Shown here in pieces: positions 1-10,956 of a stretch of 64,000 bases of DNA. Origin of the DNA: Stenocarpella maydis (Eukaryota > Ascomycota > Sordariomycetes > Diaporthales > Diaporthaceae). The stretch covers positions 1 through 64,000 of the forward strand of contig NQMI01000007.1 of assembly GCA_002270565.1 (NCBI GenBank), written 5' to 3'. Position 1 is the stretch's first letter; every line of letters starts with the position of its first letter. The position numbers and the translations under genes were made by a program. The notes below the pieces were generated by a model. The model was not told the origin of the DNA. It ran no database searches and was given only the letters and a program-made list of their open reading frames with translations.

Positions 1-1668
1 CGCAGGTCGCCTCCGGCCGGGGGGCGGGCGCGGCCACGCCGGGGGCGTCGTCGGGGGTGCACGCGCGCAGGACGTATATCTCGGTGGCGAGGCGGGTGAC
101 CTCCATGTATAGGTACGTCCTCGAGTCGAAGAGCCCCCCCGTGCCCGCGGGGAGCTTGTCGGTGCTGACCATGAACTCCACGCTCTGCAGGTACCGCTGG
201 CGCTGCTTCAGCCGCTCGTGGCCGCCCATGAGGCCGTTCAGGAACTTTGAGAAGTCGGCCACCGCCTTGGACTCGCCCAGGATGGGGTAGGCGAACAGTG
301 AGATCCTGTTCGTGTACTGGGTAAGTCTTCTGCGCTTGCGGGGACCAGAGGCATTTGTGACTGGCTTACAGTTTCGACTGGTTGTACAGGAACTTTTGCA
401 GTGGCGAGTCTGCTTTTCCGGCCTGGCCCCTGGCGTCCAGGAAGGCAACGAGCATCCGGTACAGCGTGAGCACGTGCTCGTGGCCAGTCACCAGGTCGGC
501 GACTATCAGCAGGATGAGGGTCGCCCAGGTCGAGTCGCTGAGGTCGACCTCGGACGACAGCTTGCTGACGATGGCGGCGCGCCCGGACTCGGCGGGGAGC
601 CGCAGCTCCGGGACCTGTCGGGACAGGTGGAACGCCGCCGCGACGCACACGGCGCGCTCGACGATGGGGTCGGCATGTGCGAGGGGCAGTATCTGACGCC
701 TGTAGCCGTTGGCCTCGTCGTCGTACATGAGCATCACCGGCGAGACGTGGGTCAGGACTATGCGTGTTTGTCAGGTCAGCCGCTGGTGCAACGCTGGGCC
801 GGTGGGCGGGAGGAGCAAGGAGTAGTCCTCACAGTGCTTGAAGAGCAGGCGTACTCGCGGGTCTGGGTTGGAGAGCAGGTAGGGTAGGCCTGTCGGAACT
901 GGTGAGAAGTCCGCCCGGGCCAGAGGGTCAAAGTCGCCCGTCCGCGTTATTTCAACCACGTCGCTGTCATTGCTGTCGGTAGACGGCGATTCGATAGTGT
1001 CCTGCGGGGTGGTGTCTCGGATCCGATGACACCAACCATGGCATGCCTGACCTCCACCGTTATTGTACTGTCGGCCTGGGCCTGGTGCATGGATGGTTCT
1101 CTGCCGTATGGCGATATCCAAGCCTCCCCTGGGGCCCCTCGCGGATGCCCCCGGCGGTGCTGCGGCGCCAGTGGTGTTGTCGGCGCTCCGCCCTTGCCCG
1201 GCGGCTGGCCTTGCCCTCTTGACCCTGCTGGACACGTCGACCCATTTCAGATCAGGCTGCCGGCGCTTCGAAGAGAATGACGGGGGCGATGACGACGAAG
1301 GCGGGGCGTTCCATGGGCCCTGCGCCGGCTCGAAGTCGACCGGCGAGGCTGTCTTGCGGTCTGCGAAGCGGTACCTGATTCCATATCCGGGGCATTCCAG
1401 CCCCTTCTTGGCGCACTTGTTGCACTTTGGCTCTGTCAGGTCGCAGACTATCCTCCTCTTTGTGCAATGATAACAGGCTGCGTGGAAAGGCTCGAGTCAG
1501 CGGACCGTCCGGATCGTGCAACCTCAACTCGACCATGGCCCAGACAGCGAGCAGACACGCTGCTCCGTCAACGCGCCCGGGGTCTCCCGGCCCAGGGGGT
1601 CGGCGCCCGGCCAGAGAGGCAAGCAAGGCTGATGCAATCTCACATTTCTTTGGCTTGTCGGAGCCCAT
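1..1668 (-). CDS. Zn2Cys6 fungal transcription factor, 3' end outside window
   Basis: Nuclear DNA-binding regulator of the fungal C6 zinc-cluster family. I read four exons: 1644-1668, 833-1477, 370-757 and 1-329, with phases that agree at every junction (about 462 residues visible). The start at 1668 is supported because its nine-residue exon joins through a GTGAGA...CGCAG intron directly to the zinc cluster, with cysteines at residues 10, 13, 20, 27, 30 and 37 (CX2CX6CX6CX2CX6C) and basic KRR between the second and third. After a Ser/Thr/Pro-rich linker, exon 3 has the usual middle-homology start (segment SPVMLMYDDEANGYRRQ). The third intron would be only 40 nt, shorter than usual, so that junction is less sure. 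The C-terminus runs off the left edge. Target genes cannot be inferred from the sequence. Confidence 0.88.
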
Positions 1669-4121
1669 CGATCATGGCATCCAGTCTCTGCTGCTCTGCA
1701 CAGTATCGTTGCTCTCGTGGCTGGTGTCGGCATGTCGTCAAAAGGTGGCAACTGTCCACGGGTCGTCTGGGGAGCGGGGTCCGCAGGCGGACTTAGGGGG
1801 GGATTCAAGATGTGACCTGGCGCATGAATCTTGCATTAGCAGCTGTCAGCCCAGACCGCCCGCCCTGTCGCCCCGAGACTCGAGATCGCGCCGATCGGGC
1901 CTGAGCGTCGTGTGGGGGCGAGCGCACCAGGCGAGCCGCAGACTCGAAACACCCGTCGTCCTCTCCCCGAGCTCCTCCTGTGGTCTCTCAGGTGCCCACA
2001 GTTAGTACCACGCAGGGGGCATATCCCCATAATGAGATGCGCCCCACGGGGCAGTTTCCCCCCAACACCTGTCCTGTGACTCTGCGCAAGCACTGCGAGA
2101 GCCGGCAGGAGGCCTCGGAAAGCAGGCGCGTGAAAGGTTGCGAAGCTTCCAGACGTCTGGGCTGGCTCAGCCAAGAAGGCGGCGACCAGGGCCATATCTC
2201 CCGACCGAGATAAGAATGATCATAGTTGGTGATTGGAGGGTGGGTGGAATAAACAAGCCGGCACAATACGTCCGGAGGGAGACACACGACTTGAAACAAA
2301 CACCGACATCCTCGTGTCCTGCGGCTGCCTAGATCGCCCGCACATCCGCCGCTCCATCCTCCGAGATTGTATCATGTGTAGGGATGAGATTGAACATTCC
2401 AAGCAGGCAAGGGTATGCGCCTGCCGTGCTGCGTGCCAGCCTGCGCATCCCATGGAACAGACGCCCCATGAAACAGATATATACGCGTCCGCCTTTCATA
2501 TCGACATGGGTGGGCCCACCCTCCCCTGGTAGGAGCCTAGCACAGCAATAGCTCGCCATCTAAAATAGTTTGGCGGCTCCACTTAAAACCTTGGCTTGGG
2601 GTTCCGGGTTTGGGGATCTTATTGTCGACCATTATACCGTCCCCCACGTTCTTGATTGAGGTGCTAGCATAAATGTTAATTGGATCGAGAGCCTCTTATT
2701 GGCAGCCACAATGTCACTCTGAGATGTAAGCTTTGGGGGTGTGTCCGCTGAGCCGTGTTGCGTGGCGAGCTGTCGCCGTATGCACGAGGGGGAGTGCCTT
2801 TGCCCACGTTTCCTCGCCGTTATCGTCAACCCATGCCCCATTGGCTAGAGCTTATTGAGTAGCCTCCTACTCTACAGTAGTACTAGTATAGTGTAAAGCT
2901 TGTCCCCCAACCTCAAGCTCTCATGAGGCTTCCCATAGGCTAATCCTACGGGTACCGATAGGGCTAAAGTGGAATCTATAGCCAAATTTCTTCCTATTTG
3001 AACAAGCGTGGTGCGGGTTACTGGAAGGGAATAATAAGGGGCAATTGGTCACTAAATGGTTCATCAGGAATAATGAGGATGATGAGTAAGTAGAGCTACG
3101 TGCCTAGAATATCGTAATGATTTCCGTAATACGGCTTCAATTTAATTAGGGAAAAAACACATAAGTTACGGGTACTATTGACTGTTCCTGATTTAGTAAT
3201 AACTCCAGATTTGGGATCTGTCACAATATAAAGACTACGTGCCTGTGGCAAGTAGCGGCGTCACTTTTGCATCAATAGAGCAGTGGCTTAATTCGTGACA
3301 GGATCAGATGGGTGGTCATTGAGGAAATAAAGTGTATAGTTGAAGTTATGCCTCTTATACTTCATGTACCACGTTATTTGAGCAGGGGTTGACGATAACA
3401 GCACGCTTCAGCAGATATGCTGAGGCATTTCTTGATACCCCCAACTCCACGATCACTACCGTGACTACTCATGGCGACAATGCATAGCGGTACTCATGCG
3501 CGCTTGGTAACACTGCAACTGCTTGCGCCCTTGAGCCGCCCAAATTGATGCCATCAAGAATCACAACATGCCGTGCTAGTAGCGGTCGAAATATATGGAT
3601 GGAATGACCAACTGCTTTGTCCAGAGCGCGTGTTCCGGAGCGGCGTCAGCCTCTACCATAACATATCTCGCCGGGCTTGACTCTGAGATATGTACACCCG
3701 ACTCTCGCACGTGCTGTGACTCTAAAGACCCAAGATCGTTCCGTGAGTAAGTGACTCCCATTGTGAGTGTCGCTCAGCGCTGTGTGCAACTTGGTCGCTG
3801 GTCTGTCTTTAAGAACTTCAGGCCAGCTTGGAATTGGATAAATGACCAGATAAGAGTCCGCAGCGACTGTGGCGGTCTTGGATTTGCGATTCAATTCCTG
3901 TGACTACGAAGCTCAGGCTACTGTTTACTTACACATGGACCAGATTAAAGACTGCAGGAGCCGTGACATGCTTGAATTCGCCTGTTGCCAATCCCACTGA
4001 CCCGTTTAGTGTCTGTCACTGCCATGAGCTTCAAGCCCGTGTAGGCGCACAAATGAGGACCAGCAAGGCTGTCAGAGATTCTGTTGCAAATCTTGGTCCA
4101 GTGACAAGGTGGGAAGAGACG
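1669..4121. other. Intergenic region upstream of the C6 regulator
   Basis: The first part is GC-balanced and probably holds the regulator's promoter. From about 2540 the sequence becomes AT-richer with many stops in all frames. Short minus-strand reading patches at 3576-3894 switch frame repeatedly and match nothing I recognise; they could be the worn end of an old gene. No RNA gene or repeat was seen. Confidence 0.5.
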
Positions 4122-4129
4122 TATATAAA
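4122..4129 (+). promoter_or_regulatory. TATA box (TATATAAA)
   Basis: A perfect TATATAAA lies about 400 bp before the small Cys-rich reading frame at 4531. A GTGAGT donor at 4437 and a TCTAG acceptor ending at 4525 between them fit a 5'-UTR intron. Confidence 0.45.
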
Positions 4130-4530
4130 CACGGCTCGCAACCTTATTCCGCCATCTCCAAACATCTGATCGGCATCAAAAAAGCTAGCCCAAACGAACT
4201 CAGCATCAACAGATCGACGGAAGCCATTGTCTTGCGACCCTCGCCCACGAGACACGGGCAGAAGGAATCTTTGGGGAATACTCAGGCCACAAGGGAACGA
4301 CTCTACCTTTTCGGGTATGAGGACACCGAACAATGCACGATATCCTACTTTTGATTACAATTACTCACGCATTCAGACTCTTCGTGAGCAGCAAAGTACA
4401 CTTGCAAATATCGAACATCCCGGAAGACTGTGGCAAGTGAGTTGAGTGCATTTGATCCACTCGGCAGACTTCATTTGGACAAAACTGACTACTGTCGTCA
4501 TATCAAGGCTCTGTAGTTGGTCTAGCAACA

Positions 4531-4809
4531 ATGGCAGGATCATCCTCAAAGAAGGTAAATGGCTACAAGAAACCAAAGCACCCGAAGAAGGGGAAACCCC
4601 TTGTCGTGACGGGAGATCGGTGCTCCTCTTGTGGGAAGCTGAAGACGGAGCTGCCATCGCAGGGTGAGCATGTCGCTGTGGTATGCCATTGGTGCCATGG
4701 GGCGGCCACTCGTAATTGCTCAGGATGTTCAGGCCTTGGCGAATATGTCATTAGGCGCAGTGTATGCCAGACACCCCAGGATCACTATAACACAGCGAAC
4801 GCTCACTAA
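4531..4809 (+). CDS. Small basic protein with three CxxC pairs, unknown function
   Basis: A 92-residue reading frame with a good fungal start context (CAACAATGG). The first 29 residues are rich in Lys, Ser, Gly and Pro. The core then has CSSC, CHWC and CSGC pairs spaced about 20 and 9 residues apart, with glycines between, like a compact zinc-ribbon or DnaJ-type cysteine-rich module. A 5'-UTR intron (4437-4525) and a TATA box at 4122 lie upstream, which argues for a transcribed gene. There is no signal peptide, so it should stay in the cell. I do not recognise the family. It may instead be the second exon of a longer gene starting near 4320, but joining that exon at the same acceptor leads to an early stop. 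Confidence 0.5.
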   Translation: MAGSSSKKVNGYKKPKHPKKGKPLVVTGDRCSSCGKLKTELPSQGEHVAVVCHWCHGAATRNCSGCSGLGEYVIRRSVCQTPQDHYNTANAH

Positions 4810-5261
4810 ACTGGCCCTCCTCTGTTCATCGGGAAGACCACAATGTCTGCCGTGGTGGATAATTAAGCCATCCGTGCTTGTCTAGCCATCGGTAGTACAG
4901 CTGCTCAATCAAGGACTTTATTTCCTGCGAATAATTGTGTGGGATATGAACATGTTCTGATCGAACACAGAGTCCTGCACAACTTTGTAACGTTCTCTCA
5001 GCGAGTTATCCAAACAGATTAGGCCCTCACCCTAAGTAAGAAAGTGACACATGTACGTCCAAAAGGATGAGAGAATGGAGTGATAACCTGTTTCTATATT
5101 AGAGTCACAATACCGCAAGCCAGAATGGTAAACTGCACGTTTATTACCCTCAATAAAATAGACCTTGGGGCCGCTGGCTCAATTGTCAGCCCTAGTATCT
5201 ACATTCTATTGCCAGCCCGAAGCAATCGTCAACTCGCCAATCGTCAACTCGCACACCCAAC
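4810..5261. other. Intergenic, AT-rich
   Basis: No reading frame or repeat that I can support; stops are frequent in all frames. Confidence 0.45.
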
Positions 5262-5267
5262 GGCCCA

Positions 5268-5345
5268 GGGATCAGCGGAGCGGGACGTGTATCTCGCACG
5301 CGAAGCGTGCGAGATATGCTGGCCCACTCCGCTTGCGGCGTAGCA
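5268..5345 (+). repeat. Palindromic dispersed repeat, copy 1
   Basis: The core has GGAGCGGGACGTGTATC followed by a near-perfect hairpin (TCTCGCACGC, GAA, GCGTGCGAGA) and GATATGC. An inverted copy lies at 5785-5858 and a third, worn copy near 23629. The sequence is GC-rich inside an AT-rich spacer, so it is unlikely to be chance. Confidence 0.75.
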
Positions 5346-5529
5346 TTCTACTTATCCCCGTGCCTCTGCAACCCCTGGCTGACTAAGCAACCCAAGCACG
5401 CTCCACGCCCAATATCAACCATACTTCTTTATTATTAATACCATAGAAACCGCTAAATGATATAAATTAACTGTTTTAAAGCAACTTGGTGATAGATTTA
5501 GTCTGTTCTGAAGGTGTCCTCTTGTTGTT

Positions 5530-5630
5530 TCTAGGGGGGAACCCCCTAGGACCCCCTGCCTGCGGCGCTGAGCCTGCAGCGCCTTACCACGCCCCCTTCC
5601 GGCCCACGCCCCCTTCCGGCCCGCGCCTTC
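5530..5630. repeat. Cluster of GC-rich hairpins and a tandem duplication
   Basis: A perfect inverted repeat CTAGGGGG-GAA-CCCCCTAG (5533-5551) is followed by GGCGCTG...CAGCGCC (about 5564-5583) and a tandem copy of a 17-bp unit (ACGCCCCCTTCCGGCCC). This compact hairpin-rich block is what is seen near the ends of some fungal rolling-circle elements, but I could not find a matching partner end. Confidence 0.5.
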
Positions 5631-5698
5631 CTCTTTAACAACGGACCACGATTTTCAACGATATGTCTTCTTAACAATTTCCTCTCGGCTAAATACTT

Positions 5699-6001
5699 TC
5701 AGAGGTATATCGTTATTAACCAATCCAGACTCGAGGATTCTGAACAGACCAATCCAGACTCAGATAACTTTCGGGTGATTACGCTGGGTAAGAACGCTAC
5801 GCGGGCCGCATATCTCGCACGCTTCGCATGCTCGATACACGTCCCGCTCCGCTGAAAGATACGCCGGTACATATTTCCCGTCGCCTCATCCGCTGATAGC
5901 TCCTGTAGGCGCGCGGTGCACATAACTGAGTCAAATCTCTCGAGTTGCTGGAAGAACTCGTAAAGGCCTTTCATTGTCAACCTGAATAGGCCAGCCCTCA
6001 T
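5699..6001 (-). pseudogene. Hypothetical ORF fragment overlapping a repeat
   Basis: A 100-codon reading frame whose first 55 residues look protein-like (MRAGLFRLTMKGLYEFF...). It then runs through repeat copy 2 and a tandem 14-bp duplication (ACCAATCCAGACTC at 5719 and 5748) before its stop. The second half is probably repeat DNA read by chance. I do not recognise the first half; it may be what remains of a gene cut by the repeat. Confidence 0.25.
5785..5858 (-). repeat. Palindromic dispersed repeat, copy 2 (inverted)
   Basis: Reverse complement of the copy at 5268-5345. The shared block CAGCGGAGCGGGACGTGTAT is identical, followed by the same hairpin with two changes in its left arm. With copy 1 it frames about 590 bp, so the pair may be ends of one element or two independent copies. 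Confidence 0.75.
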
Positions 6002-6590
6002 AATCGTATCGCGAGCAGTCAAGGAGTCTTACAGTTGCCCAACGTTAGAAAATCGGCTCAAGGCAATATCAGTGGCCCGCACAAACCCTGGAAACTGGAG
6101 GAGGTTTAAAGTTCCTTCCCGGGAGGATACCAGTGGCCCAAGGCCTGTACGGGCTGGCCGAGGCTACCTACTTACATATATATAGGTTGTATTAGCTACG
6201 CCTCCGCAACGTTAGAGTTTACAAGGCCGATAATTTAAAGAAAGAGCCTTGCATACGGGAATCTGCATCTGATGTTTTCTCCAACTAACTCTTGGCCTTG
6301 GGGTCATCGCCGAGACTGCTAATTGTGGAGCCGCACCGGCGACATGCATGATTTTTGCTACGATGGAGCATGCCTTTGCTGGCCCTGATCCCAGCTCGAC
6401 ACTAAAGGAGCGTTTTCCCGGAGGATGCACCTTTTCGCTCGATAGCGCGGGTAAAAGGCCCCCTATTGGATGTCACCCCCTGATGTTTTGTGGCTCTCTC
6501 TCCACCATGACGAACTATCGCCATGTGCCTGCTTACATCTGGACTCAGGAACCGCGCTTTAGCGTGGGAAAAAAGGAGAATTTTTGCTGG
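6002..6590. other. Intergenic, upstream of the esterase
   Basis: Short duplicated words (CAGTGGCCC, AACGTTAGA) occur, but no gene is seen. Confidence 0.4.
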
Positions 6591-6596
6591 TATAAA
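6591..6596 (+). promoter_or_regulatory. TATA box of the carboxylesterase gene
   Basis: TATAAA lies 91 bp before the ATG at 6682, a usual spacing for a short fungal 5' leader. Confidence 0.55.
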
Positions 6597-6681
6597 CTAG
6601 CATAGGACGATCTCAATAGCTTCGACGAGTGTTTATTCTTGACCTATTTGCGAGCCGCACCCGCCAGCATCGAACTCCATC

Positions 6682-8542
6682 ATGGGGCTCCTCAGTGCCT
6701 GGACGACGGATGCAAGCCTGGCCCTGGCCGCATCCCCTATTTTCTCTCACACGGCAGCAGGGGCACGCACTAACATCACGCGTTCCACAACTGTCGTTCT
6801 TCCGCAGGGGAAAATCACGGGCTTCCACGATGATTCCTCCAACTCCGTATTCTTGGGTATTCCATTCGCCGCGACGACCGGTGGAGAAAACAGGTATGTC
6901 GACCGCGGCCAGTTTTCCCGACCGTGCTTCCAGCTATTGACACCTCAGAAGGTGGCGCGCACCTCAGGATGTCTCAGAGTCGGACTCGGCATTTGACGCG
7001 ACATCCTACGGGCCGACATGTCCTCAGGCTATCTCTGGCACGGCCTTTAGCCAGCAGGGAGAAGACTGTCTGAACCTCAACATTTGGTCTCCTTCGACCG
7101 GAGAAAATCTGCCCGTATGTATTGATGATGACATGTGCATGTGGAAACTGGTCTAATCAGTTCGGCCCTCAGGTTTTCGTGTATATGTACGGCGGTGCTA
7201 TGGTCACAGGTTCCAACAGCAACCCTCAACTGCAAGGCACCAACTTTGCTCGCAATGGAATCGTCTATGTCAACTTCAACACTCGGGAGAGCCTCTTCGC
7301 CTCACCGCACTCTTCAGAGCTTCAAGATGCCCACCCTGACGAGTCTCAGAACTTTAGTATCCTGGACGCCGAGAAGGCCCTCGATTGGGTCCGCAAGTAC
7401 ATCAGGGGTAGGAAACTGACATCCAAGGGGTGTTCCACCAAAGCAATGCGAAGCTGACATGAGCATAGCCTTCGGAGGAAATCCTGACCACGTCGTCTTC
7501 GGTGGCCATTCTTCGGGTTCCGTCCAAGTCGATCACTACCTTTGGAATCATCCCGATTCTTGGCTGAAGGGAGCCGTGCAGATGAGTGCCAACGCCGTCT
7601 CCGGCCCAGCGTATGCCCCCATCAACCAAGCTCTTGATGCCGTCGCCGCCCAAGTGGGATGCCCTGCTGGTGGCCACGGTCAGATTGACTGCCTGCGCAA
7701 TGTCGATCTATTTGCTTTCCAGACTGCCAACTTCAACTCCACCTTCAACACTTGGTTCACCCCAGTCATCGACGACATCACGCGTCACGCTGACTATGCT
7801 GCCCGCTTCTCTGCTGGCCATTATGCGTCCCATGTTCCCCTCCTGACCGGTACATCCAACGGCGAGGGCACAATCTTCAGCATTGTGTACGGTGCTGAAA
7901 ACTCAAACTTCAGTTCCTGGATTAACACGTTCGACGCAGACAGTGCTCATATCGAGGACGCTGTCTTGATCGGCGCGTACAACGCTTCCGACTACGAGAC
8001 CGACTCACTCCGCAGCGGCGCCCAGTACGGTGACGCCCGCTTCGACTGCGCCGTGGACTACCTCCAAGACCTCCGCAGTGCTGCCCAGGACACCTGGGTC
8101 TACCGCTTCTTCGGCGCTTACGACAACGTCGTCGGGCCTCCCAACACCGCCCCTACCCACGGCACCGAGGTTCCCTTCTTCCACGGCGGAAATGAGTGTT
8201 TCTCCGGCCTTTCGAACGTGACCGATGCACAACAGGCTCTGGCAGATTCTATCCACCAGTGGCTTGCAGAGTGGATCAAAAACCCCTCTGCCGGTCCCGG
8301 GTGGGATAAGGTCACTCCTGAGTCTGGCCCGCTTGTCAAGCTGGGAGTCCCTGGCGACGAGCTGTCTCTGATCAAGGCCTCGACGGATGAGTTCAATGCT
8401 CGTTGCCAAGCTGTACGTCAGCCGTATCGTGCTACCGCTATTTGGAGCCTTTCTAACGAGATATCAGGTATATAAGCCCGCTTTCCCAAGGTATCCCGTC
8501 ATCCAATCCGTAGAGGGCTTGGTGGGAGAACTTCTGCCATGA
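6682..8542 (+). CDS. Type-B carboxylesterase/lipase
   Basis: Alpha/beta-hydrolase that hydrolyses carboxylic esters, probably secreted. Exons are 6682-6893, 6949-7114, 7173-7407, 7469-8412 and 8468-8542. All introns are GT-AG and 55-61 nt, and together the exons give 543 codons, the usual family length. The N-terminus is moderately hydrophobic and may be a signal peptide. The family motifs appear in order: VFLGIPFA near residue 58, the EDCLNLNIW region in exon 2, oxyanion-hole YGGA near 132-135, nucleophile Ser219 in GHSSG, acid Glu337 (NGEG) and His434 (THGTEVPF). The elbow is GHSSG rather than the common GESAG, so the residue beside the nucleophile is unusual. The gene appears intact. It is separated by repeats from the amine oxidase downstream, and its substrate is unknown. 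Confidence 0.92.
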
Positions 8543-9451
8543 GTGTCTCTCAAATGGCGATCCTGGGTCCCAGATATTACATGAGGAAATAGCATTCCGG
8601 GTTAAATTATTAGAGTAAAAAAGGAAGATAAATAGGATACGATACCATCTGAAGACCAGCCTAAATGGTTAACGAATTCCATACATACGAAATCGCTGCT
8701 TTATTTCTGGTTAGATCTAGCGAGGCGGGTGATTGTGGCAACGAAGAAAGCTAAGAGGGACATGAAGAATATGAAATCAAGATTGTAATGCTCAGGAATA
8801 TGTAAGACAGCAGCTGTCGGTTCCGGATCGGAGGAGTTGGAGAGGTGAATTACACCCAATCCTTGGGTCAAATAGTGCGTTTCTCTAAGATATTATACGA
8901 CATATTCTAGCTCATGGAAATGATAGAGAGTAATCTAAGGTCTTGAGACGGCTGGTTGGGGATTCGACGGTTCCAAAGGAATGGATGCATATGGTTTTAT
9001 TGTTTATCACGGTCAGCAAACAACATACCTAGGTAGGTATGTTGGCATCACGGGAGCGCCCGGCCACTAAGGTAGGGAGTCGATATTCATAGCGTACGTT
9101 CCTCAAGGGTGGTGAGGTTAATTTACCCCAGATTTTGAGAACTCATTGTGTTCCGGACTCTCTGGCGCCATATTGTCTAAATCAAATTTGGAAAGTGGAG
9201 CGACGGCCGACAGCCGAATATGGGCTTGAGAATGAGAAAGGTCGCCTTGGCGTAGGATGAATTCACGTTTAACTCTGTAAGTAATTTCATTCTTAATCCG
9301 GCTATAATTCCCTTTTTTTTTAAAAAAAAAACGAGCTATAACAGTCCCTCTATATAATTATAAATGTTTAAATTTCAGTGTTTCTTTTTTAAAAAAGATA
9401 ACATTTTGGTAATATAATAATTCTAGCTTTATAATAAAGTTAGTTAGAACT
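8543..9451. other. AT-rich intergenic region
   Basis: Contains the palindrome TTTTTTTTAAAAAAAAAA near 9314 and a CCTAGGTAGGTA motif near 9030. No gene is supported. Confidence 0.5.
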
Positions 9452-9878
9452 TGTTATGAACCACCCAGTGTTGGCGGCTGACTACTGTAAAAAGCACCCC
9501 TGGTTTTAGCGGGGTAATCCCCAAGCCAGCTAGATACCTGATGGGTTAGTGACGCCATGCCCCACCTTGTCAGGGTTAGGGTCAGGGACCCACCAACCAG
9601 GTTGGACCGACAGGACTGATGAGCGGTCCATACGGTCCATCACTACGACGGATGAAGAATCGGAACTTATAAGGACATGGTTATTACCACATAGATAGTT
9701 TTCATAGAATAGACTCTTCAGTTGTTAATCTAAGTATTCAATCCTAGCATTGGATAGCTTTACAGCTAGTGATCATTGTCAGTCACGATATTGCTTAACA
9801 ACCGCCTAATAACGTATTCCGAACATAAACCATTGATCTCTCAGGTTTAAAGGACTCGGAAACCCTCTGATCATTACA
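9452..9878 (+). mobile_element. Solo LTR of a Ty3-type retrotransposon
   Basis: This 427-bp sequence begins TGTTATGAACC and ends GATCATTACA, with the TG...CA ends of an LTR. It is flanked on both sides by the exact 5-bp target duplication GAACT (9447-9451 and 9879-9883). Related LTRs lie at 38771-39232 (same strand) and 42089-42547 (opposite strand). No internal region is present, so this is the product of LTR-LTR recombination. It keeps many CG-containing stretches and is less worn than the copy at 38.8 kb. Confidence 0.9.
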
Positions 9879-9883
9879 GAACT

Positions 9884-10826
9884 AACTTTAAACTATATAT
9901 AAACTAAAGCTTATTAATATAAATAATTAAAAGCTAATAGTAATAAGGACTTGTATAATAAAAAGAAATCTAAATTATAAAATAATTCAAAAAGAGTAAA
10001 GCTATTACTAGTATAATAATTACACTAAACCTTTAACAGATAGTGGATAATATAATGTAGCCGAAGCCTTTGACTCTGTACAAACCCAAGATCGCGCCAT
10101 TCTTCATTCGACTTTACAGAATGATGGCGCCATGCTCGCTACACCCATGAGACCGTGGCGAAAGATAAGCTTCAAAAATCAACTCCTATCAGACTAAATT
10201 CATATCTCTTATAATAAGTTGAAACAGATATCTTGTTGTGTTATCTCGCAAGTAGGAAAAGGGAGCGGAGACGATACTTGATTAAACCTTATCCACTAGT
10301 CCAGAGGTGGAGGCTCTCACGGCACCATGCCAAGCAAATGTGACTTTAGGGAGAGCGTGATTGGAGGGCCGATCTACCATGCCCGTGAAAGCCTGGTCAT
10401 TTTTACCGAAAACGGATAAGAAAGTGAGAAAATGCACCCAAGTCTGCCATGGCTATTGTAGACTTCAGGAGCGACTGCCGTTCTTTGTTGGAACTCAGCG
10501 GCAATGTCCAACTGCATCTTAGCGGCGTTTGGAGTGTAAGCCGGCTGCTATCATTACGTCAAGTTGGACCTCACTCCGCCAGCACAGATTGTCCGATTAA
10601 GGCATAAAAGTGAGACACTCGTAATGTAGAGCGAACCGGTGCATACCGGGCCTCGGCCAAAGATATTGAGGCTTCACTTTTTGAGATACTGAGTTCGTCT
10701 CATTGTATCAGAAAATACTGAACTAGGAATGAAAAGTGAGAATATTACCGGACACGCGATAGTTATAGCTGGTACTTGATCATGAACTTACGCGTCGGGA
10801 GCCAGTGAAGCTAACATGTGTCGGCG
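9884..10826. other. AT-rich spacer, then amine oxidase promoter
   Basis: Strongly AT-rich to about 10060, then balanced. No reading frame is supported. Confidence 0.5.
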
Positions 10827-10834
10827 TATATAAA
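10827..10834 (+). promoter_or_regulatory. TATA box of the amine oxidase gene
   Basis: TATATAAA lies 123 bp before the ATG at 10957. Confidence 0.6.
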
Positions 10835-10956
10835 CATGATACAATCATCGATGTTGTCGAGACCATCTAGAACACCAAAGACTTCCCATACAAACTCTTC
10901 GTCCGATCCTAGCACCCAAGATCAATCAGATATACTGGCTCGCGGATGCAGAATCA

